From NCBI RefSeq assembly GCF_001546115.1, contig NZ_KQ955209.1, positions 193,311 to 257,310 of the forward strand: a DNA stretch of 64,000 nucleotides, read 5' to 3'. The notes beneath the pieces were generated by a model. The model saw nothing but the letters and a program-made list of their open reading frames with translations, made no database searches and was not told where the DNA came from. Within the stretch, counting starts at the first letter, position 1. Every line of letters starts with the position of its first letter. Both the position numbers and the translations under genes were made by a program. This DNA comes from Paracoccus aminovorans (lineage in GTDB: Bacteria; Pseudomonadota; Alphaproteobacteria; Rhodobacterales; Rhodobacteraceae). Below, one piece after another: positions 16,203 through 23,564 of this stretch.

Positions 16203-16991
16203 TCAGGCGCCGGGGAAGATCAGGCCGCGCAGCAGAAGCTCGGCCTGACCGCCCTCTGGCACCTCGTCGGGAGTGCCGAGCGAGACGTTGACAACCGGCG
16301 CGCCGCGGATGCGGGTCGAGAGCGGCCGGTGGGTATGGCCGAAGAACCAGTAGTCGGGCCGGTGTGCGTCGATCCAGCCGTCAAGATCCGAGGCGAAGGC
16401 CGGGCTGACGCTGGAAATCGGACCGGAGACCGCCGCGCTTGGGGCGTGATGGGTGACGACAATGGTCTGCCCTTTCCAGGGTTTGGCGATCTCCCGCGTC
16501 AGCCAGTCGAGGTGATCGCGGTGAATCTCGGCGGTGTCCCCGGGGCGGATCAGCCCGCCCTCAGCCCGGCGGATTCGGGCGTAATCCGGCATTACTGCTG
16601 CAGCCCGCGCCATGGCCACCTCCGGATCACCCGTCAGCGCGAAATCGGTCCAGAGCGTGCAGCACAGCAGGCGACAGGTGCCGAAGGTCAGAACCCGCTT
16701 CTGGGCAAGGCTCACACCCGCACCTGAGGCGATCCGGGCCAGAACGCCATCGTCGAGCGTGGCGCCATAATAGTCATGGTTGCCGGGAATGACCCAGATC
16801 CGGGCGGGCGAGACCAGCCGCGCGAGCCGGGACAACGCCCAGGGCCAGTTCCGCTTTGGATCATCGGCGAGGTCGCCCGCGATGATCAGCGCGTCGAGGT
16901 CACGCAGCACCGGCACGATCCCGGCGAACGGATCGCGCCCGGCGCGGGTCCAGAGGTCGAGATGCAGGTCGGCGGTGATCAGGATGGTCAT
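16203..16991 (-). CDS. Calcineurin-like metallophosphoesterase
   Basis: 262 residues with all five metallophosphoesterase blocks in order: D-x-H in TADLHLDLW, IIAGDLADD, IPGNHDYYG, VTHHAPS and FFGHTHRPLS. All metal ligands look present, so it is probably an active phosphodiesterase or phosphatase. The substrate is unknown. The start at 16991 begins exactly at the conserved first strand. An upstream in-frame ATG at 17117 has a better Shine-Dalgarno site (AAAGGG) and would add 42 residues of low-complexity sequence, so the start is uncertain. It lies upstream of the AAA+ gene, 76 bases apart, on the same strand. Confidence 0.85.
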   Translation of the reverse strand: MTILITADLHLDLWTRAGRDPFAGIVPVLRDLDALIIAGDLADDPKRNWPWALSRLARLVSPARIWVIPGNHDYYGATLDDGVLARIASGAGVSLAQKRVLTFGTCRLLCCTLWTDFALTGDPEVAMARAAAVMPDYARIRRAEGGLIRPGDTAEIHRDHLDWLTREIAKPWKGQTIVVTHHAPSAAVSGPISSVSPAFASDLDGWIDAHRPDYWFFGHTHRPLSTRIRGAPVVNVSLGTPDEVPEGGQAELLLRGLIFPGA

Positions 16992-17221
16992 TGACCGCGT
17001 GCCCCTGCGGCCAGCCGGGGTGGACACCCTCATCCTGCTGGGAGCGAGACCGGCTTTGGCCTGTGGAGTGATGGAGAGCGGAGCGACGGCTTGGTTGTGC
17101 AAATGTTCGGACAGCATGGAAATACCCTTTGAAAGCAGGCATGATGGATCGGAGCCGTGGCACGACATGCCCGGCGCTGCGCGGGTGAAAGCCGGAAGGA
17201 AGCTTCCGGTCCGCGGATTGG

Positions 17222-17572
17222 TCAGAGGAATGAGGGTTTGCGCACCGAGGCCGCCGTCACGGCCTGCCAGTCGATCCCCTCGAACAGCGCATCGAACTGC
17301 ACCTTGCTCAGCACCACCGGCCCGGCCTGCGGTTTCGGCCAGGTGAACCGCCCGCCGTTCAGGCGCTTCATGGTCAGCACCAGGCCGGTGCCGTCCCAGA
17401 CCAGCAGCTTCAGCCGGTCCGCGCGGCGGGAGCGGAACACGTAGATGGCGCCATCGAAGGGATCGAGGTCGAAATGGTTGGCGACATGCGCCACCAGCCC
17501 GTCCATGCCCTTGCGGAAATCGATCGGCTCAGATGCCAGAAAGATGCGGAAGCTGCCGGCCGGGGAAATCAC
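17222..17572 (-). CDS. IS66 family accessory protein TnpB (IS66 Orf2)
   Basis: 116 residues with the typical IS66 Orf2 pattern: IFLASEPIDFRKGMDGLVAH, then YVFRSRRADRLKLLVWDGTG and FTWPKPQ. It is required for transposition of IS66 elements together with TnpA and TnpC, but its biochemical role is unclear. Length and motifs are complete. Its start overlaps the tnpA stop (17569-17572). No tnpC follows, so it is probably stranded. Confidence 0.93.
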   Translation of the reverse strand: MISPAGSFRIFLASEPIDFRKGMDGLVAHVANHFDLDPFDGAIYVFRSRRADRLKLLVWDGTGLVLTMKRLNGGRFTWPKPQAGPVVLSKVQFDALFEGIDWQAVTAASVRKPSFL

Positions 17573-17976
17573 AGCGAGGCCCTCACCGCGCGCAGCACCT
17601 CGGCCAGGTGATCGGCCGGGTAGCCGGGCGGTATCGCGATATCAGCGTCGCCGATGCTGATCCGGCAGTTCGGGGCCGCATCTTCCGGGGCAACCGTCAC
17701 GCGCGGCTTACAGCCAGGCTTGACCTCGGTCGGCGGCACGACCTCGAAGAACGCCGGCGCGGAATCTTTGCGCCGCGCGTTCTTGACCCAGATCGCCACC
17801 AGGGACTTGTTGGCCCCGATCTCCTCGGCGATCTCCCGGATCCCTTCGCCGGCCGCGATACGCTCCACCACCATGGCGCGAAGTTCCTCAGGCCATTGCC
17901 GCCGCCCACCGCTACGGGTCGGGACCGCAAAGCCCCAGACCATTTCAACCTTCTCGGGGACCTCTCCGTCCAGCAT
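17569..17976 (-). CDS. IS66 family TnpA (IS66 Orf1)
   Basis: 135 residues. A helix-turn-helix of the Tnp_8-like type (WPEELRAMVVERIAAGEGIR, AEEIGANKSLVAIWVKNAR) precedes a linker and a C-terminal IGDADIAIPPGYPADHLAEV segment typical of IS66 Orf1. It starts at ATG 17976 with a GGAGG site upstream. It is the first gene of the truncated IS66 element. Confidence 0.9.
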   Translation of the reverse strand: MLDGEVPEKVEMVWGFAVPTRSGGRRQWPEELRAMVVERIAAGEGIREIAEEIGANKSLVAIWVKNARRKDSAPAFFEVVPPTEVKPGCKPRVTVAPEDAAPNCRISIGDADIAIPPGYPADHLAEVLRAVRASL

Positions 17977-18055
17977 GTGTCACCTCCTTCATCAGGTGGT
18001 GACAGTATCGCTAAGTCATTGATTCATTGCCACATGGGGTCGTTGCACCGGTTAC

Positions 18056-18252
18056 ACAATCTCGGCTGGACGGCCTTGATGGAGGCGGTGGTGCTCGGCG
18101 ACGGGAAAAGGGATTTCCAGGAGGTCGTGAAGCTTCTGGTCGATGCCGGCGCCGACAAAGCGAACGGCGATCGCGACGGCGTGACGCCGCTTGAGCATGC
18201 CCGAGCGCGCGGCTACGCTGAGATCGTCATCCTGCTTGAACCGGCTTCGTGA
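18056..18252 (+). pseudogene. Ankyrin-repeat gene, 3' fragment
   Basis: About 65 residues follow directly after the IS66 terminus: HNLGWTALMEAVVLGDG, then VVKLLVDAGAD, then DGVTPLEHARARGYAEIVIL, ending at TGA 18250-18252. This is the last two ankyrin repeats of a small exported ankyrin protein. The 5' part was removed or displaced by the IS66 insertion. It ends 33 bases before a second ankyrin gene that has the opposite problem (its 3' part is missing). Confidence 0.75.
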
Positions 18253-18285
18253 CCGGACTGTCGATTTGAGCAAAGGCTGAGAACC

Positions 18286-18705
18286 ATGCGCAATCTATTT
18301 CTTCTGGGAGCGATCCTGATGTCCACCGGTCACGCAAACGCCGCCGTCCTCGAAGCCGTCCAGAACAGGGACGTTGCCGCGCTTGAACAGGCGCTGAGCG
18401 CTGGCACCTTTGTCGATGAACGCAATGCCCAAGGCCAGACCGCCCTTCTCGTCGCGGTCTGGAGCGACGATGTCGAGACCGCGCGCCGCCTGATCGCCGC
18501 CGGTGCCGACGTGAATGCAAAGGACCAGATCAGCGACAGCCCCTACCTTGTCGCGGGAGCGCATGGCCGCGTCGAGATTCTGCGCCTGATCCTGGACAAC
18601 GGCGCGGACCTGCAGAGCACCAACCGCTTCGGCGGCACTGCGCTGATCCCTGCCGCTGAAAAAGGCCAAAGCCGCTTCGTCCGACGCGCCACGCAAGCAC
18701 CATAG
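18286..18705 (+). pseudogene. Ankyrin-repeat protein with signal peptide, 3' end lost
   Basis: ATG 18286 opens a signal peptide (MRNLFLLGAILMSTGHANA) followed by about three ankyrin repeats (AVQNRDVAALEQALSAGTFV, GQTALLVAVWSDDVETARRL, GRVEILRLILDNGADLQ). The fourth repeat begins with GGTALIPAAEKG and then departs from the family at about 18672, running 11 further residues to a chance stop. The missing end corresponds to what the fragment at 18056-18252 contains, so the two pieces together would make one full gene, in swapped order. A periplasmic location is inferred from the signal peptide. A shortened product might still be made. Confidence 0.75.
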
Positions 18706-18731
18706 TGTCCACCATCGATAGTGGGCACTAT
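18702..18731. repeat. Imperfect 11-bp inverted repeat after the ankyrin fragment
   Basis: ATAGTGTCCAC (18702-18712) faces GTGGGCACTAT (18721-18731) with one mismatch. It lies between the truncated ankyrin gene and the ISL3 remnant. It could be the leftover end of a mobile element or a terminator. There is no T run. Confidence 0.4.
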
Positions 18732-18785
18732 CCGGCACTCTCAGACCGCGGCAGGGCGGTCAGACCGGACAGTTACTGGAATAAG

Positions 18786-19370
18786 GGCTCTGACGCAGAT
18801 TGTGTGATGTCCGTATGCGCCAGCTCTACATTTAGCGTGTTTGCTCAAGGAGGTGGACATCATGCAGGCAGGCTACGATACCAAGCTCTTGCCTGAGGGG
18901 ATGCGCGCAACCGGATACGGGTGGACGGCGCTTTGATTTCGGTTGATGCGGAGATGATCCGGTCCGAAGCGTTCTGTCCGGAGTGCGGCTTCCGGTCGGC
19001 GCACCGACATGGGCGCTATGTCCGCAGTCTCGCAGATCTGCCCGCCCACGGCCGAACTGTTCAGCTGCGCCTTTCGGTGCGACGGTTCCGATGTCTGATT
19101 GCGCAATGCCCGGTCAAGACGTTTAGCGAGGCAGTCCCGGTCTCTCTCGCGCAGCCGCATGGTCGGCGAACGGGCCGCTTCCGCGACCGCGTGTCGTCGG
19201 CATTGACGACTGGGCGTGGCGCAAGGGGCAGCGCTACGGCACCCTGGTCTGTGATCTCGAGCGCCGTGCTGTCATCGACCTCCTGCCGGATCGGGAGCCC
19301 GCGACTGTGGCCGCCTGGCTGCGACGTCATCCGCAGATCGAGATTGTCGCGCGGGGTCGGCATGGCGGGT
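18786..19370 (+). pseudogene. ISL3-family transposase remnant
   Basis: The left terminus is probably GGCTCTGACGCAGATTG at 18786. From about 18930 one frame gives the ISL3 zinc-ribbon N-terminus (EAFCPECGFRSAHRHGRYVR, DLPAHGRTVQLRLSVRRFRC, CPVKTFSE). About 80 residues of the normal protein are then missing, and a different frame resumes at 19192 with VVGIDDWAWRKGQRYGTLVC and DREPATVAAWLRRHPQIEIV. At about 19370 the sequence switches in frame to an alcohol dehydrogenase. It is internally deleted and cannot encode a transposase. Confidence 0.85.
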
Positions 19371-20317
19371 ATGCCCGCCCGACGCCCACCGGGCGAGACA
19401 TCCTCGTTGAAGTCCGCGCCATTTCGGTCAACCCTGTGGACACCAAGGCGCGCGGCTCGGCACGCCCCGAGCCCGGGCACTGGAAGGTTCTGGGCTGGGA
19501 TGCCGCCGGTGTGGTCGTCGCGGCCGGCCCCGATGCGACATTGTTCAAGCCAGGCGACGAGGTATTTTATGCTGGCGCCATCAACCGCACCGGCACCAAT
19601 GCCGAATTCCACCTGGTGGATGAGCGCATCGTCGGCAAGAAGCCCGCTACGCTCGATTTCGCAGCCGCGGCCGCACTGCCCCTGACGTCGATCACCGCTT
19701 GGGAGATGCTTTTCGACCGGTTGCGGGTGACCGATCCAGTGCCGGGTGCTGCCAGGGCAATCGTGATCATCGGTGGCGCGGGAGGTGTCGGCTCGATCGC
19801 GATCCAGATCGCCCGAGCGCTAACCGACCTGACCGTCATTGCCACCGCTTCCCGACCAGAAACTCAAGATTGGGCGAAGTCGCTTGGTGCCCATCACGTC
19901 ATTGACCACCGCCAGCCCATCGCCGCTCAGATCGAGGCCTTGGGCCTTGGCCAGCCCGCCTTTGTCTTTTCGACCACGAATACCGCTGATCACTACGCCC
20001 AGATCGTCGAACTCATTGCGCCGCAGGGCCGCTTCGGCCTGATCGACGACCCGAAAGAGCTCAGTGCTCTGCCGCTGAAGCGCAAGTCGATCTCCCTGCA
20101 CTGGGAACTGATGTTCACACGCTCGCTGTTCGGCACAGCTGATATCGACAAGCAGCATGACCTGCTGACCCGGGTCAGTGCCCTGGTCGATGAAGGCCGG
20201 ATCAAAACCACGGCGACCGAGAATTTTGGCAAGATCAATGCCGAAAACCTCAAGCGCGCCCACGCCTTGCTTGAATCAGGCAAGTCAAAGGGCAAGATCG
20301 TCCTCGGAGGGTTCTGA
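19307..20317 (+). CDS. Zinc-type alcohol dehydrogenase family (quinone oxidoreductase-like), 5' end replaced by ISL3 sequence
   Basis: The frame is 336 residues. From about residue 24 (TGRDILVEVRAISVNPVDTK) it is an MDR-family NADPH oxidoreductase: GWDAAGVVVAAGPDATLFKPGDEV, the Rossmann motif IGGAGGVGSIAIQIAR, and a normal C-terminus HALLESGKSKGKIVLGGF. No catalytic zinc cysteines are seen, as in the quinone-oxidoreductase branch. The first 25 or so native residues are missing. The frame instead begins in the ISL3 remnant (TVAAWLRRHPQIEIVARGRH). Whether it is expressed depends on a start inside transposon sequence (GTG 19307), with no clear ribosome binding site. It may be a pseudogene. Confidence 0.75.
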   Translation: MAAWLRRHPQIEIVARGRHGGYARPTPTGRDILVEVRAISVNPVDTKARGSARPEPGHWKVLGWDAAGVVVAAGPDATLFKPGDEVFYAGAINRTGTNAEFHLVDERIVGKKPATLDFAAAAALPLTSITAWEMLFDRLRVTDPVPGAARAIVIIGGAGGVGSIAIQIARALTDLTVIATASRPETQDWAKSLGAHHVIDHRQPIAAQIEALGLGQPAFVFSTTNTADHYAQIVELIAPQGRFGLIDDPKELSALPLKRKSISLHWELMFTRSLFGTADIDKQHDLLTRVSALVDEGRIKTTATENFGKINAENLKRAHALLESGKSKGKIVLGGF

Positions 20318-20453
20318 CCCTGCTGAGGGGCGGCGCCATTCCCCGCCGCCCAAACTGCACCGGTCAACACAGGCCAGTGCAGTTACACAGTAGCTCCGCA
20401 GGTCGATCCCAGCTGGTGTGCTGCTGCATCCCCCGAGCCAACGATGATTTTAA

Positions 20454-21062
20454 ACGCGAAGTGCCGCAGCAACTGCGGCGCAGATCTTCGAGCTCGCCGA
20501 TATCAAGGGGAATGCCCGGAAAGGCAAACCCGCCCATGACATCTCCCCCGTCGCGCTGGAGGCCATCGCCCGGATCGACGCGATCTTCGACATCGAGCGC
20601 GGCATCAATGGGCTGACCGTCGCAGAACGGCAGGCAGCCAGGCACCAACGGTCCAAGCCTCTGGTCGAGGAGCTTCATGGCTGGCTGCGTGCCGAGCGTG
20701 GCCGGATGTCGAAGCACAACCCGGTCGCCAAGGCGATCGACTACATGTTCAAGGCGCAGCGCTGGCTTGCCTTCACCCGGTTCATCGAGGACGGCAGAGT
20801 CTGCCTGACGAACAATGCCGCGGAGCGGGCGCTGCGTGGCATCGCGCTTGCCCGGAAGTCCTGGCTCTTCGCCGGCTCCGAGCGCGGTGGGGACCGCGCG
20901 GCTTTCATGTATTCCCTGATCGTCACCGCGAAGATGAACGATGTCGATCCTCAGGCCTGGCTCGCCGATATCCTGGCCCGGCTGCCTGACACGAAGGCTT
21001 CTCGGGTGCCGGATCTGCTGCCATGGAATTGGAAGGCCTCCGAACTTCGCCGAGCGGCCTAA
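20454..21062 (+). pseudogene. IS66 family transposase TnpC, C-terminal fragment
   Basis: About 202 residues on the plus strand starting after an in-frame stop at 20451: IFELADIKGNARKGKPAHD, RSKPLVEELHGWLRAERGRM, then the IS66 signature FIEDGRVCLTNNAAERALRG, LARKSWLFAGSERGGDRAA, LIVTAKMNDVDPQAWLADIL and LLPWNWKAS. The N-terminal half and any start codon are missing. It is on the opposite strand to tnpA-tnpB at 17222-17976, so the two pieces are either different IS66 copies or one copy split by inversion. Confidence 0.88.
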
Positions 21063-21088
21063 ACCGCGGCCCACGCCGGATGGTTACC
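21063..21088 (+). repeat. IS66 right terminus
   Basis: CCCACGCCGGATGGTTAC ends the IS66 fragment at 21088. Read inward it begins GTAACCATCCGGCGTGGG, of the usual IS66 form. It joins directly to the middle of an IS3 orfB, showing that an IS66 had inserted into an IS3 element. Confidence 0.7.
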
Positions 21089-21255
21089 TGCAATCGGTCG
21101 CTGGATCACCTTCTACAACCACCAACGGCCTCACACCGCCCATGGCGGGCAGCCGCCCGCCGTGTTCTACTTCAACAGCATAGAAACCGATCAGCAGGCG
21201 CAGACAGTAGCTTAGACGCGCCGGAAATCTGTCCAAGGATCGGGGAAGCAGCTCA
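21089..21255 (+). mobile_element. 3' end of an IS3-family (IS51-like) element, plus orientation
   Basis: The frame AIGRWITFYNHQRPHTAHGG, then FNSIETDQQAQTVA and a stop, is nearly the same as the C-terminus of the complete IS3 copy at 21297-22563. After it comes CTGTCCAAGGATCGGGGA and AGCAGCTCA, the matching terminus. Only this end survives, facing the complete copy 41 bases away. Confidence 0.85.
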
Positions 21256-21335
21256 CTCGGCATGTCCGCGCACATGGACGCGCAAATCGTGTGTTGTGAG
21301 CTACTCCCCGATCCTTGGACAGTTTTCGGGGATAT

Positions 21336-22202
21336 TTAAGCTACTGCCTGCGCTTGCTGATCGATTTCGATATTGTTGAAGTAAACCACGGCGGGTGGCC
21401 GTCCACCATGGGCGGTGTGGGGCCTCTGGTGGTTGTAGAAGGTGATCCATCGGCCAATGGCAGCCTTGGCCTGTGACCCCGTTTCCCAGGCATGCAGGTA
21501 GACGCATTCGTATTTCAGGGACCGCCACAGGCGCTCGATGAAGACATTGTCGATGCACCGCCCCTTGCCGTCCATCGAGATGCGGGTGCCGACGCGCTTT
21601 AGCCGATCTGTCCAGGCGAAGGACGTGAACTGGCTGCCCTGGTCAGTGTTCATGATCCCCGGCGCGCCGAAGCGGTGGATGGCCTCCTTCAGCGCCTCAA
21701 CGCAGAAGTCGGCCTCCAGCGTGTTCGAGATGCGCCAGGCCAGAACCTTGCGTGTGAACCAGTCCATGATGGCCACCAGATACAGGAAGCCGCGCCGCAT
21801 CGGCAGGTAGGTGATATCGGCGCACCAGACCTGGCCGGGACGATCCACCCGCAGCCCGCCCAGCAGGTAGGGCCAGGTCTTGTGGCCCTTTCTCGGCTTG
21901 CTGGTGTTGGGCTTCTGGTAGATCGGCATCAGGCGCATGAGCCGCATCAGCCGCCGGATGCGCTTCTGGTTCACGCCATGGCCTTCGTTCTGCAGATGCC
22001 AGGTCATCTGGCGAACCCCATAGAACGGCGTGTCGAGGAACTGCCGGTCGATCAGCCGCATCAGGCCGAGGTTCTGATCCGTCTCTCCAGCCGGCTCGTG
22101 GTAGAACGACGAGCGCGAGATCGACAGCAGGCGGCACTGCGCCCCGATGGACAGCGCCGGGTGGTTCCGTTCGATCATCCCACGCCTCACTTTCCGGTCC
22201 AC
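21336..22202 (-). CDS. IS3-family transposase OrfB (DDE integrase)
   Basis: 288 residues: an HTH_21 domain (PALSIGAQCRLLSISRSSFY, YGVRQMTWHLQNEGHGVN) then an integrase core with Asp in VWCADITYLPM, Asp in IMNTDQGSQFTS and Glu in RCIDNVFIERLWRSLKYE. It contains the odd short repeat RLMRLMRLM where relatives have RLMRLMGLM. It overlaps orfA by 16 bases in another frame, as needed for a frameshifted OrfAB. Probably functional. Confidence 0.93.
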   Translation of the reverse strand: MDRKVRRGMIERNHPALSIGAQCRLLSISRSSFYHEPAGETDQNLGLMRLIDRQFLDTPFYGVRQMTWHLQNEGHGVNQKRIRRLMRLMRLMPIYQKPNTSKPRKGHKTWPYLLGGLRVDRPGQVWCADITYLPMRRGFLYLVAIMDWFTRKVLAWRISNTLEADFCVEALKEAIHRFGAPGIMNTDQGSQFTSFAWTDRLKRVGTRISMDGKGRCIDNVFIERLWRSLKYECVYLHAWETGSQAKAAIGRWITFYNHQRPHTAHGGRPPAVVYFNNIEIDQQAQAVA

Positions 22203-22483
22203 GGCTTGAGCTTTCGTGACAAAAAATCGTTGGCGACAGCCAGCTCCCCGATCTTGGCATGCAGTGATCGGACCGTCTCTTCATCCACCTCCGTCGAGGG
22301 CTTCTTGCCGCCGCGCTCGAAGATATCCGCAGCTCCGTCGAGCAGCGCCTTCTTCCATTGATGGATCATCGTCGGATGCACGCCGTATTCGCCCGCCAGC
22401 TCTGACACAGTGCGCTCGCCCTTAACGGCCTCGAGCGCCACGCGCGCCTTGAAGCCCGCGTCATGGTTTCTGCGTTTCCGCAT
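22187..22483 (-). CDS. IS3-family transposase OrfA
   Basis: 98 residues. HTH_Tnp_1 domain: RNHDAGFKARVALEAVKGER, VSELAGEYGVHPTMIHQWKK, ending with a coiled coil (VRSLHAKIGELAVANDFLSR). ATG at 22483 follows a GAGGAGATC site. A run of A residues near the end (GACAAAAAATCG in the plus-strand line at 22219-22228) is a likely frameshift site into orfB. Confidence 0.92.
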   Translation of the reverse strand: MRKRRNHDAGFKARVALEAVKGERTVSELAGEYGVHPTMIHQWKKALLDGAADIFERGGKKPSTEVDEETVRSLHAKIGELAVANDFLSRKLKPWTGK

Positions 22484-22853
22484 TCCTGATCTCCTCGTTC
22501 TTGGAGACCAGCAAACGTCAGATCGTAGCTTCCGTCACTGTCCGATTTCCGGGGAGCAGCTCAAGCAACCAGAGCGAGTACTGGTCATAGCAGGTCGGAT
22601 TTTTTCGCCAATCCAGGGCATTAGCGTCTGGAGCTGCGGTGAAATTCACCTGGCGCACCGCGCCGCTCGCTCAGCCAGAAGATAAAATAGGTTAAGAACC
22701 GGCGGAGATTACCGAGAGTGGACAACCGCGCAGGCAGGAAGGCAAAAGATGTCCGAGCGTGCCCCCCGCTGGCCATGCCAAGCCGACGCGACAGGATGAA
22801 TGGCAGCGAAACCAACCGCCGCCCGGTCTTTGCGAACGGCAGCCGGCAGTTGG

Positions 22854-23564
22854 TTATCCCTTCAGCATCAGGGCCGCGCCGCTGACGATCGAGAAGATCA
22901 GCACCGCCAGGCGCAAGGCGGGGCCATTGATGCGGGAATGGACGCTGCGGGACAGCGCGCTGCCGATCAGCACCGCCGGGATCAGGGAAAGCGCCGCCAG
23001 CATCTGGTCCTGTCCGATGCGCCCGGCGATCAGCAGGATCACCAGCGAGATCGCCTCGCCCACCAGAAAGCAGGTGGCGACGGTCGACCGCAGGATCGGG
23101 CCCGGCGCGTGCTGGTAGAGAAGCGCAAGCGGCGGGCCGCCGATCCCCGTCGCGGTTTCCGTCACCCCCGTGAACAGGCCGACGCCCAGGGATGCCTGCG
23201 GGCGGGGGGCGAAGGGCGGCGACAGCAGCGCCACGACGGCGGCCAGCACGGTCAGAAGGCCGACCGCGATCTCCAGCTGGCGGACGGACAGCGCGATCAG
23301 CACCGCCATGCCCAGGAAGGTGCCGAAGAACCGCCCGAGCGTGATCCAGCCGGCGCCGCGCCGGTCGATCATGTGCCGCTCGCGCCAGGCGACGAGGAAA
23401 TTCAGCGGCAGCATCAGGACCAGCAGCGTCACCGGAAGATAGCTCGCGTCGATGAAGCCGAAGACCGGCGCCATGATCAGGGCAAAGCCGATGCCGACGG
23501 CGCCCTGCACGAAGGCAGAGGCAGCAACCAGAAGCGAGAGGGTCAGGAAGATCGTCAAGGTCAC
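22854..23564 (-). CDS. TSUP (TauE/SafE) family sulfite/anion exporter
   Basis: 236 residues with about eight membrane segments. The typical TSUP repeats are visible: FVQGAVGIGFALIMAPVFGF near the N-terminus and GVTETATGIGGPPLALLYQH in the middle. I chose the GTG at 23564 because GGGAGG lies just before it and the GTG overlaps the upstream gene's TGA (GTGA), indicating coupling. TSUP proteins move sulfite, sulfonates or other small organic anions. It is third in the NCS2 permease-amidohydrolase operon, so export of the amidohydrolase product is one guess. 290 bases without a gene separate it from the IS3 element. Confidence 0.88.
   Translation of the reverse strand: MTLTIFLTLSLLVAASAFVQGAVGIGFALIMAPVFGFIDASYLPVTLLVLMLPLNFLVAWRERHMIDRRGAGWITLGRFFGTFLGMAVLIALSVRQLEIAVGLLTVLAAVVALLSPPFAPRPQASLGVGLFTGVTETATGIGGPPLALLYQHAPGPILRSTVATCFLVGEAISLVILLIAGRIGQDQMLAALSLIPAVLIGSALSRSVHSRINGPALRLAVLIFSIVSGAALMLKG

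Larger units (their letters stand above)
17222..18055 (-). mobile_element. IS66-family element, 5' part only (tnpA-tnpB)
   Basis: tnpA and tnpB are intact and overlap by four bases, but the large transposase gene tnpC that should follow to the left of 17222 is absent. The outer terminus is probably at 18055, where the sequence read inward begins GTAACCGGTGC. The same first six bases, GTAACC, begin the other IS66 terminus at 21088. The end abuts an ankyrin gene, whose 5' part is missing. Confidence 0.75.
21297..22563 (-). mobile_element. Complete IS3-family (IS51-like) insertion sequence, 1267 bp
   Basis: Ends are TGAGCTACTCCCCGATCCTT at the left and, read inward from the right, TGAGCTGCTCCCCGGAAATC, both followed by GGACAG. 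It carries orfA and orfB on the minus strand with overlapping frames and an intact DDE triad. I could not find a convincing target-site duplication (TTG on the left, AGC on the right). Confidence 0.9.

Noticed and set aside
15017..18055. Prophage interpretation of the AAA+/phosphoesterase region
   Set aside because: No capsid, terminase, tail, integrase or lysis gene; insertion sequences alone explain the mosaic.
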